This document shows, one piece after another, positions 17,266-26,195 of a DNA stretch of 64,000 nucleotides (the first letter of the stretch is position 1; each line of letters begins with the position of its first letter). Under the pieces are notes generated by a model. It had not been told where the DNA came from and ran no database searches. It saw only the letters and a list, made by a program, of their open reading frames with translations. The stretch is from CAXRDE01 sp964229355 (GTDB taxonomy: Bacteria > Cyanobacteriota > Sericytochromatia > UBA7694): the NCBI GenBank assembly GCA_964229355.1, contig CAXRDE010000002.1, forward strand, positions 89,379 through 153,378, read 5' to 3'. A program made the position numbers and the translations under genes.

Positions 17266-18381
17266 TTATTTTCCTTTGCCCAGGAAGGTTTTAATGCCTT
17301 TGAGAATGGCTTCTTTGTTTTCAATTTTGGCCAGGGTGATTTTTTCTTCGTCAGGAAAGTGCTTTTCGAGCTCTTTAATGAATTTACCACTGCCGTAGCG
17401 GCTTTCGACCTGGCCGTAAGAAAACAGATTTGAGGCGGGTAGCAGTTCGTCTTTGATCAGACGAATACACTCTTCGTTATCGCGCTCAGACCAATTGTCC
17501 CCATCAGAAAAGTGAAAGGGGTAAATATTCCACTGATCGACGGGATAGTCCTGACGAATCATATCAGCACAGAGTTTATAGGCCGATGAAATGACGGTGC
17601 CCCCGCTTTCACGTACCCGAAAGAAGGTGTCTTTGTCCACTTCTTTGGCGACGGTGTCGTGAATAATATAGCGGGTGACCAGGCCTTTGTAGTGGCTGCG
17701 CAACCAGGTGTCGATCCAAAAAGAGGTCATGCGTACAATCTCTTTTTGGGCTTCCTCCATCGAGCCTGAAACGTCCATCATTAAAATAATGACGGCATTG
17801 GTCATGGGCTCAGGGGTTTCCTGGCGATAGCGAAAGCGCAAGTCTTTGCGAATAGGCACAATAATCGGGTTCTCAGGGTTGTACTCCCCGGAGGAGATCT
17901 GGCGCTTTAAAGCCTCTTTATAAGTGCGCTTAAAGTGACGTAAGGAGTTAGGCCCCACCTGATTAATGCTGCTATAGCGCCCTTTGATGCTTTCAATTTG
18001 TTCAGCACCTTTGGGCTCAATGCGGGGCAACTCCAGTTCCTCAGCCATGATTTCCACAAATTCATCAAAGCTGATTTCTACTTCCATGGGGTGCTCACCG
18101 GGTTGATCTCCCGCTTCGCCGCCACCCTGACCTTGACCCTGTTGGGGCTGTCCGACGGGATCGCCTTCTTTGCCGTCTCCAGAGCCCACGCCGCCGCCTT
18201 TGTTGCCGTCCAGCTTGAAGCGGGGAATGTCAATCTGGGGAATGGGAATCGACACCACGTCTTTTCCCTGTTTGCCCATCATTTCGCCCTGAGACACGTA
18301 TTTTTTCAGGTTATCGCGCACTTTACCCCGCACAATGCGTTTAAAGCGCGCCATATCCTGGTCGATGCGTGTTTTAGCCAT
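17266..18381 (-). CDS. YeaH/DUF444 von Willebrand-type protein
   Basis: A 371-residue protein of the DUF444/YeaH/YhbH family. An N-terminal basic region is followed by a Gly/Gln-rich flexible stretch (about 60-95). A vWA-like domain follows with a MIDAS-type motif DVSGSM (about 198-203) that would bind a metal ion and a partner protein. The segment YIIHDTVAKEVDKD is typical of the family. Its start overlaps the prkA stop by one base (TAATG), and spoVR follows two bases later. In E. coli yeaG-yeaH are co-transcribed under stress control, and the same pairing here supports the assignment. Confidence 0.9.
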   Translation of the reverse strand: MAKTRIDQDMARFKRIVRGKVRDNLKKYVSQGEMMGKQGKDVVSIPIPQIDIPRFKLDGNKGGGVGSGDGKEGDPVGQPQQGQGQGGGEAGDQPGEHPMEVEISFDEFVEIMAEELELPRIEPKGAEQIESIKGRYSSINQVGPNSLRHFKRTYKEALKRQISSGEYNPENPIIVPIRKDLRFRYRQETPEPMTNAVIILMMDVSGSMEEAQKEIVRMTSFWIDTWLRSHYKGLVTRYIIHDTVAKEVDKDTFFRVRESGGTVISSAYKLCADMIRQDYPVDQWNIYPFHFSDGDNWSERDNEECIRLIKDELLPASNLFSYGQVESRYGSGKFIKELEKHFPDEEKITLAKIENKEAILKGIKTFLGKGK

Positions 18382-20423
18382 TAGCTGTCTCTGGCGTCCC
18401 CACGGGCGAAGATGCTGGCCACAAAGTTGAGCACATCGGTGGCGGAAGCTTCGTTATATCCGTGGTTTTTGATCAGGCGCTCTTTGACCACGTCAATTTG
18501 CTGTTGATCTTTTTCGTCCATGACATTACTCAGCAAGCTGGTGAGCTTAATGGAGTCTTTGCGGTCTTCAAAGAGCTTGAGTTCCAGGGCTTTTTGTAAG
18601 CGGGCGTTGGTGTCGTACTCAAAGGTACGGCCTTCAATGGCCAGAGCACCGATATAGTTCATGATTTCGCGACGGAAGTCGTCTTTGCGATTCTCAGGAA
18701 TATCGATTTTTTCTTCAATGGAGCGCATGAGTTTTTCATCGGGCTGCTCGTAATTGCCCGTGTACTTGTTTTTGACCTTTTCTTTTTGGGTGTAGGCCTT
18801 AATGTTTTCGATGTAGTTGCCTGCGAGATTACGAATGGCATCTTCATCAGCAGAAATTGCGCGCTGGACTTCGCCTTTGACGATGTTTTCGTACTCTTCT
18901 TTGACCACGGCAAGCATTTCTTTGTAATGCTTGCGCTCGTCCTCATTGTTAATGAGCGAGTGGTTTTTAAGACCGGCTTCTAACTCATTCATCACCATAA
19001 AGGGATTGATGTAGTTTTCGTCAGCGTATTTGACCAGAGCATTGGACAATTTGTCTTGAATATAGCGGGGGGAAATCCCCGTAAGACCCTCACGGACGGT
19101 TTCTTTGCGCAATTCTTTGACATTGTCTTCAGTGAAGCCGGGCACCATTTGGCCGTTGTACAGCTTCATCTTTTGCAAGAGGCTGAGATTGTGCTTCTTG
19201 GGCTGTTCTAAACGGGTGAGAATGGCCCACATGGAAGCCACTTCAATGGTGTGGGGAGCAATGTGCATCTCTTTGATCTTTTCGGCATTAAAATCTTTTT
19301 CATAGACTTTAATTTCTTGATCCAGTTTGGTGATGTACGGAATATCGATTTTGATGGTGCGGTCCCGCAGGGCTTCCATAAATTCATTGCTTTGCAATTT
19401 ACGGAACTCGGGTTCGTTGGTGTGGCCAATAATCACTTCATCAATGTCTGTTTGGGCAAACTTTTTGGGCTTGACACGGTGTTCTTGCGAAGCGGTCAAC
19501 AGATCGTACAAGAACGCCACATCCAGTTTGAGCACCTCAATAAACTCAATAATCCCCCGGTTGGCAATATTGAATTCACCGTCAAAGTTAAAGGCGCGGG
19601 GGTCGGAGTCCGAGCCATACTCTGCGATTTTGCGGTAGTTGATATCGCCCGTTAATTCGGTGGAATCCTGATTTTTTTCGTCTTTGGGTTGGAAGGTACC
19701 AATGCCGGTACGATCGCGCTCAGAGATCAACATACGGTGGACGCGAATGTGTTTTTCCACCATGGTGGCCCAATCGCCTTTGTACTTTTCTAAAAAGTGA
19801 TTGTAGTAATAGCGGCACAGGGGGTTCAGATCCCCTTTAATGATCAGACGGTCTTCAGGGGCCAGATTTTCGTTGATTTTCTCCATGACCCTGGCCCGCA
19901 GGTCTTCGGGCAAAAGCTTGAGGGGTTCTTCATGCATGGGACTGGGAATGACTTCGCCGTCATCCATCACCCAGGAGTACGTGTACAGAGCGCCTTCAGG
20001 GGAGCGAGAGTACTGCTCTAAGCTTTTTTTGAGCAAGCGCGCCACGGTGGATTTTGAAGAACCCACAGGCCCGTGCAGCAAAATGACCCGTTTTTCGGTG
20101 CCGTAACGCCGTGCAGCCGCTTTGAGCACCTGTACCAGCTTCATCAGATGGATATCGAGACCAAAGATGGCATCATCCCCGTTTCCATAGGGATCATTAA
20201 AAAATTTGTATCGAATAATGCGTTTTTTATATTCGGTATATTCTTCTTTGCCGAAGGACATCACCATGTCGTATACCCGTTGAAAGGCCGAACGGGCAAT
20301 TTTAGGGGTTTCGTAGACTTTGTCTAAATAGGCTTCAAAACTGCCTTCCCAGCGAAGTTCCTGGTATTCGTCGGTGTTTTGCAAAGATTTCACATAAGAA
20401 ATAAGTTCGGAACCTTGTCCCAT
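18381..20423 (-). CDS. prkA: PrkA serine protein kinase / AAA ATPase
   Basis: A 680-residue PrkA/YeaG homologue, close to the family's usual length of about 640-680. The N-terminal AAA-like domain has a Walker A motif HGPVGSSKST (about 117-126), with the unusual SKS ending typical of PrkA. The HuLA-type C-terminal part corresponds to the region distantly like eukaryotic kinases. E. coli and Bacillus members have been reported both as serine kinases and as ATP-dependent proteases acting in starvation, so the activity is open. A strong ribosome-binding site (GAAGGAGC) lies 7 bases before the ATG. It heads the prkA-yeaH-spoVR unit and lies directly downstream of a stress-type sigma factor. Confidence 0.93.
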   Translation of the reverse strand: MGQGSELISYVKSLQNTDEYQELRWEGSFEAYLDKVYETPKIARSAFQRVYDMVMSFGKEEYTEYKKRIIRYKFFNDPYGNGDDAIFGLDIHLMKLVQVLKAAARRYGTEKRVILLHGPVGSSKSTVARLLKKSLEQYSRSPEGALYTYSWVMDDGEVIPSPMHEEPLKLLPEDLRARVMEKINENLAPEDRLIIKGDLNPLCRYYYNHFLEKYKGDWATMVEKHIRVHRMLISERDRTGIGTFQPKDEKNQDSTELTGDINYRKIAEYGSDSDPRAFNFDGEFNIANRGIIEFIEVLKLDVAFLYDLLTASQEHRVKPKKFAQTDIDEVIIGHTNEPEFRKLQSNEFMEALRDRTIKIDIPYITKLDQEIKVYEKDFNAEKIKEMHIAPHTIEVASMWAILTRLEQPKKHNLSLLQKMKLYNGQMVPGFTEDNVKELRKETVREGLTGISPRYIQDKLSNALVKYADENYINPFMVMNELEAGLKNHSLINNEDERKHYKEMLAVVKEEYENIVKGEVQRAISADEDAIRNLAGNYIENIKAYTQKEKVKNKYTGNYEQPDEKLMRSIEEKIDIPENRKDDFRREIMNYIGALAIEGRTFEYDTNARLQKALELKLFEDRKDSIKLTSLLSNVMDEKDQQQIDVVKERLIKNHGYNEASATDVLNFVASIFARGDARDS

Positions 20424-20496
20424 GGTGTTGCTCCTTCAGTGCTTAATTTGTTGACGTTGTAATATATTGTGACACAAAGCAGGGGTTGGCGTAAAA

Positions 20497-21231
20497 CTAC
20501 CAGGGGGTAACGCGGGTGTTGAGGGTGTCCCACAGTTCGCCCATGGCTTTTTTTAAGCGGCGTGACACCTGCATCTGTGAAATACCTAAGTGTTTGGCGA
20601 TTTCGGTTTGGGTGAGGTCTTCGTAAAAGGCAAATTCAATGAGCTGGCGGGATTGCGCTTTAATATTACTCAGAGCTCCTTGCAATAAGAGGCGATCTTC
20701 ATGAGCCAGTTGAAAGCTTTGTGTACTATCGTCTTCAATATTTTCGATTAAGGTAATATCGTTATCGGTGTGCTGATGGGCTTTTTGGTTTAAAGAGATG
20801 GGAGCATAATTGGAGGCCATACAATAAACTTCTTCCAGTTTATCGACGGTGATTTGCAGGTGAGCGGCCAGTTCATCACTGTCGGGAGAACGATCCAGGC
20901 TCTGGGATAGCTCTTGCTCGGCCTGGCGTACGCGGGGCAAGAGTTCTTGCAAATCTCGGGGTAACTTGACCGTGGCCACCTGGTCTCTCAGATAATGGCG
21001 GATTTCACTACTAATAACATGAGAAGCATAGGTCTTGAAACTGGCGGAGCGACTGCTGTCGAAGCGCTCAATGGCACGGATTAAACCAATACTGCCCACC
21101 TGTACCAGGTCTTCGTAATGGTTTTGTACCGCTGAATGAACATAGCGTTGCGCAATACGATGCACCAGCGGCAAATAATCTGCAATGACCGCTTCTTTGC
21201 TCTGTTTCCCCACCAGTGTTTGACTTGCCAC
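20497..21231 (-). CDS. SigB/SigF-type group 3 sigma-70 factor
   Basis: A 244-residue alternative sigma factor. Region 2 contains YEDLVQVGSIGLIRAIERFD and the promoter-melting part FKTYASHVISSEIRHYLRD. Region 3 follows at about 95-160, and region 4 carries a helix-turn-helix (LTQTEIAKHLGISQMQVSRRL). The spacing and sequence match the SigB/SigF/SigG group used for general stress or differentiation rather than the flagellar or ECF groups. The start is GTG at 21231 with GAGG upstream, 12 bases after the pilC stop. It is therefore probably co-transcribed with the pilus motor genes and sits 73 bases from prkA. No anti-sigma or anti-anti-sigma gene is in the window. Confidence 0.88.
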   Translation of the reverse strand: MASQTLVGKQSKEAVIADYLPLVHRIAQRYVHSAVQNHYEDLVQVGSIGLIRAIERFDSSRSASFKTYASHVISSEIRHYLRDQVATVKLPRDLQELLPRVRQAEQELSQSLDRSPDSDELAAHLQITVDKLEEVYCMASNYAPISLNQKAHQHTDNDITLIENIEDDSTQSFQLAHEDRLLLQGALSNIKAQSRQLIEFAFYEDLTQTEIAKHLGISQMQVSRRLKKAMGELWDTLNTRVTPW

Positions 21232-21242
21232 AACAACCTCGC

Positions 21243-22466
21243 TTATTGGATGGCGCTGATAACGCTAAACATCGGAAGATACATACCAATGATGATACTT
21301 CCGACCATACCACCGATACCTACCATCATAAGCGGTTCTAAAAGGGAGGTCAATGCCTTAACGGCCTGTTCGACTTCTTCATCGTAAAAGTCAGCCACCT
21401 TACTCAGCATGGCGTCGATGTTACCGGATTCTTCACCAATGGAGATCATCTGGGTCACCATGGGCGGGAATAAATTGGTTTGCTCCAGAGGTTTGGTCAT
21501 GCCTTCCCCTTCACTTACCGCTTCGCGTACTTTGGCAATCCCGTTGGCAATGTGCACGTTCCCTGCGGTATCCTGGGTGATTTCCAGGGCGGTCATTAAG
21601 GGAACACCGCTTCGCAGTAGCGTTCCCAGGGTTCGGGTAAAGCGGGCCACGGCCACTTTCCGAATGATGTTTCCGAAAATGGGCGCTTTGAGCATGACGT
21701 TGTCAAACCATGAGCGACCAAAAGGGGTTTTGATAAAGGCAATGAGGCCGTACACACTGCCGATGGTACCACCCAGAACCAAATACCAGGTGTCCCGGAT
21801 AATATTACTCATATTAATGAGCATCAACGTGAAGGTGGGTAGATCTACCCCCATGGAGTCAAACATTTCTTTAAAGATGGGAATAACGAAATACAGCAAG
21901 AACACGAAGATCAAAGAGGCAATCACCCCAACCACCACAGGGTAGGTCATGGCTGATTTCAATTGGCCAATTAAACGGGCGTTGTTTTCTAAGAAAAAGG
22001 CCAGACGATCCAGAACCTCGTCCAAAACCCCCCCGATTTCGCCGGCGGAGACCATGCTCACATAGAGCTTTGAAAACACCTTGGGATGATCGGCCATGGA
22101 CTCTGACAAAGAGCGGCCTTCCTCAACGCCGTCTCGTACTTCGCCGAGCACTTTTTTAAAGACATCCGAAGAGGCCTGATCCACCATGATGTTGAGGGCC
22201 CGTAAGAGTGCAACCCCGGAGTTAATCATGGTGGCGAACTGCCGGGTAAAAATAACCATCTCTTTTAATTTGACTTTTTGAAATTTCAAAAGCCAATCGT
22301 TGAGGGGTTTAAGGATATCGTCGCTGCCCTGTTTCTCTTCAATCGAGATGGGAAACAAGCCTTGTTCTCTGAGCTTGGCGCGGGCCTGTGCTAAATTGTC
22401 GGCCTCAATGCTTTTATTGACCTGTTGTCCTTTGGCATCACGTACGGTACATGCAAATTGTGTCAT
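21243..22466 (-). CDS. pilC: Type IV pilus inner-membrane platform protein PilC
   Basis: A 407-residue GspF/PilC family protein, the expected length. It has a short N-terminal domain and two repeated T2SSF domains (about 70-193 and 272-395), each with the TRQFATMINSGVALLRAL-like core and long hydrophobic helices. It forms the membrane platform that the PilB and PilT motors turn to add or remove pilin. It follows pilT and pilB on the same strand, giving the motor gene order pilB-pilT-pilC found in many bacteria. AAGGATAT lies upstream of its ATG. Confidence 0.94.
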   Translation of the reverse strand: MTQFACTVRDAKGQQVNKSIEADNLAQARAKLREQGLFPISIEEKQGSDDILKPLNDWLLKFQKVKLKEMVIFTRQFATMINSGVALLRALNIMVDQASSDVFKKVLGEVRDGVEEGRSLSESMADHPKVFSKLYVSMVSAGEIGGVLDEVLDRLAFFLENNARLIGQLKSAMTYPVVVGVIASLIFVFLLYFVIPIFKEMFDSMGVDLPTFTLMLINMSNIIRDTWYLVLGGTIGSVYGLIAFIKTPFGRSWFDNVMLKAPIFGNIIRKVAVARFTRTLGTLLRSGVPLMTALEITQDTAGNVHIANGIAKVREAVSEGEGMTKPLEQTNLFPPMVTQMISIGEESGNIDAMLSKVADFYDEEVEQAVKALTSLLEPLMMVGIGGMVGSIIIGMYLPMFSVISAIQ

Positions 22467-22505
22467 GACTGAGATATCCTTTCTGTCCTTGGTTTAACGC
22501 GGGGG

Positions 22506-23648
22506 TTAGCGCCCTGCGTAACCTCCGCCCTTCATGGCGGCAGTGGCGCCAGCGCCCATTTCGCTCATCAGACGCTGGAAATCTTCTGGACGACTGGTCT
22601 TACCAATAGCGTCTTCGAAGCGAATTTGGCGGCTCAAACACAGATCTTTGAGGGCCATTTCGAGGGTTTGCATGCCGTATTTGCCACCGGTTTGAATGGC
22701 AGAGTACATCTGGGCGGTTTTTCCTTCACGAATGAGGTTGGCAATCGCCGGGGTAACCATCATGACTTCCATGGCCATAACGCGCCCTTTGCCTTTGGCC
22801 AGGGGATCACCCGCTCCTCCCGTACGGGGGAGCAAGGTTTGCGAAAGGACGCCCACCAGTGAGTTGGAAAGCTGAACGCGGGTTTGCATTTGCTGGTGAG
22901 GTGGGAAAACGTCTACAATACGGTCGACGGTTTGGCTGGCGGAGCTGGTGTGGAGGGTTCCGAACACCAGGTGACCGGTTTCTGCGGCGGTGAGCGCCAA
23001 TTGAATGGTCTCTAAGTCCCGCATCTCACCCACCAGAATAATATCTGGATCTTCCCGCAGTGACGCTTTTAAGGCATTGGCAAAGGACTTCGTGTCTTCG
23101 CCCAACTCCCGTTGATTGACCAGACTTTTTTTCGACACATGTAGGTATTCAATGGGGTCTTCAATCGTCAAGATGTGCTCAGACTTGCTGGTATTGATCA
23201 GGTCGATCATGGAGGCCAGTGTGGTGGATTTACCTGAACCGGTGGGACCGGTGACCAGAATGAGCCCCCGGGGTTTGTTGATCAGTTCTTTGACGACCGG
23301 CGGTAACCCCAGCTCTTCAAAGCGAGGAATTTTCGAAGCAATGGTCCGCAGGGCAGCGGCATAAGCGCCTTTGTCTTTGTAGACGTTAACGCGAAAACGC
23401 CCCAGGCCGATAACGCCATAAGAACAGTCAAGTTCCCAGGTTTGTTCAAGGACTTTGCGCTGATCGTTGGTGAGAATGCTAAAAATAAGCTTTTGGGTTT
23501 CATCGGCGGTCAGAGGCTCGTAATCGGTGGCTTGCAGTTTTCCCCCCACACGAATCATCGGAGGAACACCAGCTGCAATGTGCAAATCACTGGCGTCTTT
23601 GTCAAAAACGAGCTGAAGCAGCTCTTCCATATAAATTTCTTGTGCCAT
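22506..23648 (-). CDS. pilT: Type IV pilus retraction ATPase PilT
   Basis: A 380-residue hexameric secretion ATPase. The Walker A motif GPTGSGKSTT lies at about residues 136-145, with an Asp box (EDPIEYLH), a Walker B region and a His box. The PilT-specific C-terminal AIRNLIREGK-type motif is present (AIANLIREGKTAQM). It powers pilin removal and so twitching motility or DNA uptake. It is about 30 residues longer than many PilT proteins because of a Gly/Ala-rich tail. GAGGAG lies upstream of the ATG. The motif content separates it clearly from the PilB-type motor encoded just upstream. Confidence 0.94.
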   Translation of the reverse strand: MAQEIYMEELLQLVFDKDASDLHIAAGVPPMIRVGGKLQATDYEPLTADETQKLIFSILTNDQRKVLEQTWELDCSYGVIGLGRFRVNVYKDKGAYAAALRTIASKIPRFEELGLPPVVKELINKPRGLILVTGPTGSGKSTTLASMIDLINTSKSEHILTIEDPIEYLHVSKKSLVNQRELGEDTKSFANALKASLREDPDIILVGEMRDLETIQLALTAAETGHLVFGTLHTSSASQTVDRIVDVFPPHQQMQTRVQLSNSLVGVLSQTLLPRTGGAGDPLAKGKGRVMAMEVMMVTPAIANLIREGKTAQMYSAIQTGGKYGMQTLEMALKDLCLSRQIRFEDAIGKTSRPEDFQRLMSEMGAGATAAMKGGGYAGR

Positions 23649-23669
23649 CTTTTTGCTCCTCTATGTTGA

Positions 23670-25835
23670 TTATAAGTCTGCCAGGCAGTAAGGACAAGTG
23701 TCGATGCCCTCTTCTACGGTGGCATAGCAAGACGGACATTTGCGGTTGCTTTTGGCCTGAGAGGCTTCACCGGCGGCTGGCAAAGCTGCTTTGGGTTTTG
23801 TCATTTCGGCCAGCAAACGGGCTGCCGCAATTTCTGGCGACAGATCCTCAGGGCTAGGAGCTGTTTTGACGGGAGGTGCTTGAGCCGCTGCGCTGCTCGT
23901 ATGGGGTGGCGCTTCCGGTCCTCCCATATCATCATAATTCTTTTTCTTCTTGCGCGGGTTAAATTCCGCAATCATATTTTCGACTTCTTCAGGGGTTGCT
24001 TTGCGACCGTTATGGGCCCATAAGTCGATGCCTGCGCCGTCTAAAGTGAAGTAATGCTGAATGGGTACAGGGTCGTCCTGGCCTTCGTCGGTCAGGGTTA
24101 CCCGGATGACCTCATCAAAGTCGGTATAGCCGTCGCGCACCAGCATTTGTGAAAACTGCATGAGTGGCACCATACCGTTGCGACGTGCTGCAATACGAAT
24201 TTCGTCTTTGTTACTTTCTTTGTTGATGATTTCACGCAATTCGTCGTTCATGACCATGAGCTCATAAACACCCAACCGGCCTTTGTAGCCACTGCTGCAC
24301 TTTTCGCAACCCTCTGGGTTGTGCTTGTGTACGCGCACGACGCCGTCATCATCTTTAAAGGGGTAACGCACAAATTTAATCACACTGGCTTCAGGCTCAT
24401 ACAAAATACGACAGTGTGGACAGATTCTTCTCACCAGACGTTGGGCCAATACCATAACCGTTGAAGAGGAGATCAAAAAGCCGTCTAAGCCCATCTCTTG
24501 CAAACGGGTGATCGCGCCAGGCGCATCGTTAGTGTGCAAAGAGGTAAACACAAGGTGACCGGTTAGGGCGGATTCAATGGCGATGTGAGCCAGCTCCTTA
24601 TCTCGGGTTTCCCCGATGAGCATGATATCGGGATCCTGTCGCAAGAAGGCCTTCAGAATGCGTGCGAAGGTGAGACCAATCTCAGGTTGGGCCTGGGTTT
24701 GGGTAATGCCCGCCAGATCGTATTCAATGGGATCTTCCGCGGTGGAAATGTTTACATCAGGCGTATTCCGCTCTGCCAAAATGGAGTAAAGCGACGTGGT
24801 TTTTCCGGAACCGGTGGGACCACACACAAAAATAATGCCGTAGGGACGCTGAACCAGCTCCCGCACCTTGTTGAGCAGTTCAGGATATTGAAAGAGAATA
24901 TCCAGGCCCAGTTGGGTGTTGGAGTTATCCAGAATCCGCATAACAATTTTTTCGCCGAACTTAGAGGGTAGGGTGGATACCCGAAAGTCGATGTTGCGGC
25001 CGTTAAAGCGGCGACGCAAACGACCATCCTGGGGCAAGCGTTTTTCGGCAATGTTTAAGTTGGTAATGATCTTAAAGCGCGAAGCCAGGGCGCTGGCGAT
25101 TTTTTTCGGGTACTCGTCGGTTTCATGCAAAACACCGTCAATGCGGTAACGCAAACGTACCACGTGCTCCTGGGGCTCAATATGAATATCACTAACCCCT
25201 TTTTTAATGGCGTTGGCGAGAATGGCGTTGGCCAGACGTACGATAGGTGCGGCATCGGCGTCACCATCATCGTATTCTTCATCATCATCGACTTCTTCGA
25301 CATCCATCTCGTTGAGAATATCGCTGGTATCGTGCTCTTGATCTGTAGAAATCCCTACAGGGCCTTTGGGCGCGCTGTCTTTGGCACTTTCGAACTGCTC
25401 GTTCAAAAAGCTGTAGAAGTCGTCTTCGGTAATCACCACCGCACGGACGTTAATGCTTTTTCCGATTTTTTTGCTCACCGCCATGCGTACGTCATCAATG
25501 GCGGGTAAGTCTTGGGGGTTGACCATTGCAATGGTCAGGTTATTGCCCACAAAGTTAATCGGCACCAATTGGCGTTGACGAATGAGATTCTCGGGGACCA
25601 ACTCTACCAGGTCCGGCGTGAGTGTAATGGTCTTCAAATTGACATAAGAAATACCAAATTGATACTCTAACGCAGACTTGATATTGTGCTCTGTAACAAT
25701 TTCTGAGTCCATCAGAATTTGTCCCAAAGATTTTTTTGAGGTCTTTTGTTCAATCAATGCTTTTTCGAGCTGATCTTCTGTGATCATACCCGCTTCCAGC
25801 AAGATTTCACCGAGTCTTTTTCTGACTAAGGCCAT
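23670..25835 (-). CDS. pilB: Type IV pilus assembly ATPase PilB with C-terminal zinc-ribbon extension
   Basis: A 721-residue GspE/PilB family ATPase, longer than the usual 560-580. An N-terminal MshEN-like domain (RLGEILLEAGMITEDQLEKAL) is followed by an acidic linker (about 180-200) and the ATPase core with Walker A GPTGSGKTTS and Asp box EDPIEYD. A four-cysteine metal site follows (CPHC ... CEKC). After the core there is an extra region of about 150 residues: a segment around HYFTLDGAGIDLWAHNG, a Pro/Ala linker, and a final zinc ribbon with CPSC and CPYC. This tail is not part of normal PilB and may recruit a partner. It extends pili in concert with PilC and follows the two roadblock genes. 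Confidence 0.9.
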   Translation of the reverse strand: MALVRKRLGEILLEAGMITEDQLEKALIEQKTSKKSLGQILMDSEIVTEHNIKSALEYQFGISYVNLKTITLTPDLVELVPENLIRQRQLVPINFVGNNLTIAMVNPQDLPAIDDVRMAVSKKIGKSINVRAVVITEDDFYSFLNEQFESAKDSAPKGPVGISTDQEHDTSDILNEMDVEEVDDDEEYDDGDADAAPIVRLANAILANAIKKGVSDIHIEPQEHVVRLRYRIDGVLHETDEYPKKIASALASRFKIITNLNIAEKRLPQDGRLRRRFNGRNIDFRVSTLPSKFGEKIVMRILDNSNTQLGLDILFQYPELLNKVRELVQRPYGIIFVCGPTGSGKTTSLYSILAERNTPDVNISTAEDPIEYDLAGITQTQAQPEIGLTFARILKAFLRQDPDIMLIGETRDKELAHIAIESALTGHLVFTSLHTNDAPGAITRLQEMGLDGFLISSSTVMVLAQRLVRRICPHCRILYEPEASVIKFVRYPFKDDDGVVRVHKHNPEGCEKCSSGYKGRLGVYELMVMNDELREIINKESNKDEIRIAARRNGMVPLMQFSQMLVRDGYTDFDEVIRVTLTDEGQDDPVPIQHYFTLDGAGIDLWAHNGRKATPEEVENMIAEFNPRKKKKNYDDMGGPEAPPHTSSAAAQAPPVKTAPSPEDLSPEIAAARLLAEMTKPKAALPAAGEASQAKSNRKCPSCYATVEEGIDTCPYCLADL

Positions 25836-25863
25836 GCTTGGGGGTGACTACCTTCTTTATGAT

Positions 25864-26193
25864 TTAATAGCGAGATACTGTCTCGATCAGTTGAGACAGG
25901 TTAAATCCGTCGGTGACACTGGCGAATACGATTAACAATTCGCCCTGTGCTAATCCTGATAATAAGGTAATACCTTCTTCGGTTTCAAGCACTAATCGAC
26001 GAACCGTGCCACGCTGCATGCGCTTAATCTGAGCGCTAATGCCGCTGTAAACTTGTGTTGCGGTATTTCCCAGATCGGCAGGTGCGGTTTCCAGGGTTGA
26101 TGCTACCAGGGTGCCATCCGTGCCTGCGATGGCAGAACCCGAAACACCGGTCATTTGATTCACGGTTTGCATAATGTTGTTGTAATCGGCCAT
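25864..26193 (-). CDS. Roadblock/LC7 domain protein
   Basis: A 109-residue single-domain roadblock protein of the MglB type. It has the fold pattern of a helix, the turn VSGSAIAGTDGTLVAST, a long helix ending QIKRMQRGTVRRLVLETEEG, and a final beta pair plus helix (LLIVFASVTDGFNLSQLIETV). Family members dimerise and often control Ras-like GTPases such as MglA. No such GTPase is in this window. It starts two bases after the stop of a second roadblock gene whose domain has the same QMQRGGMRRIVIET signature, so the two may form a heterodimer. pilB follows, pointing to control of pilus motors. Confidence 0.85.
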   Translation of the reverse strand: MADYNNIMQTVNQMTGVSGSAIAGTDGTLVASTLETAPADLGNTATQVYSGISAQIKRMQRGTVRRLVLETEEGITLLSGLAQGELLIVFASVTDGFNLSQLIETVSRY

Positions 26194-26195
26194 TG

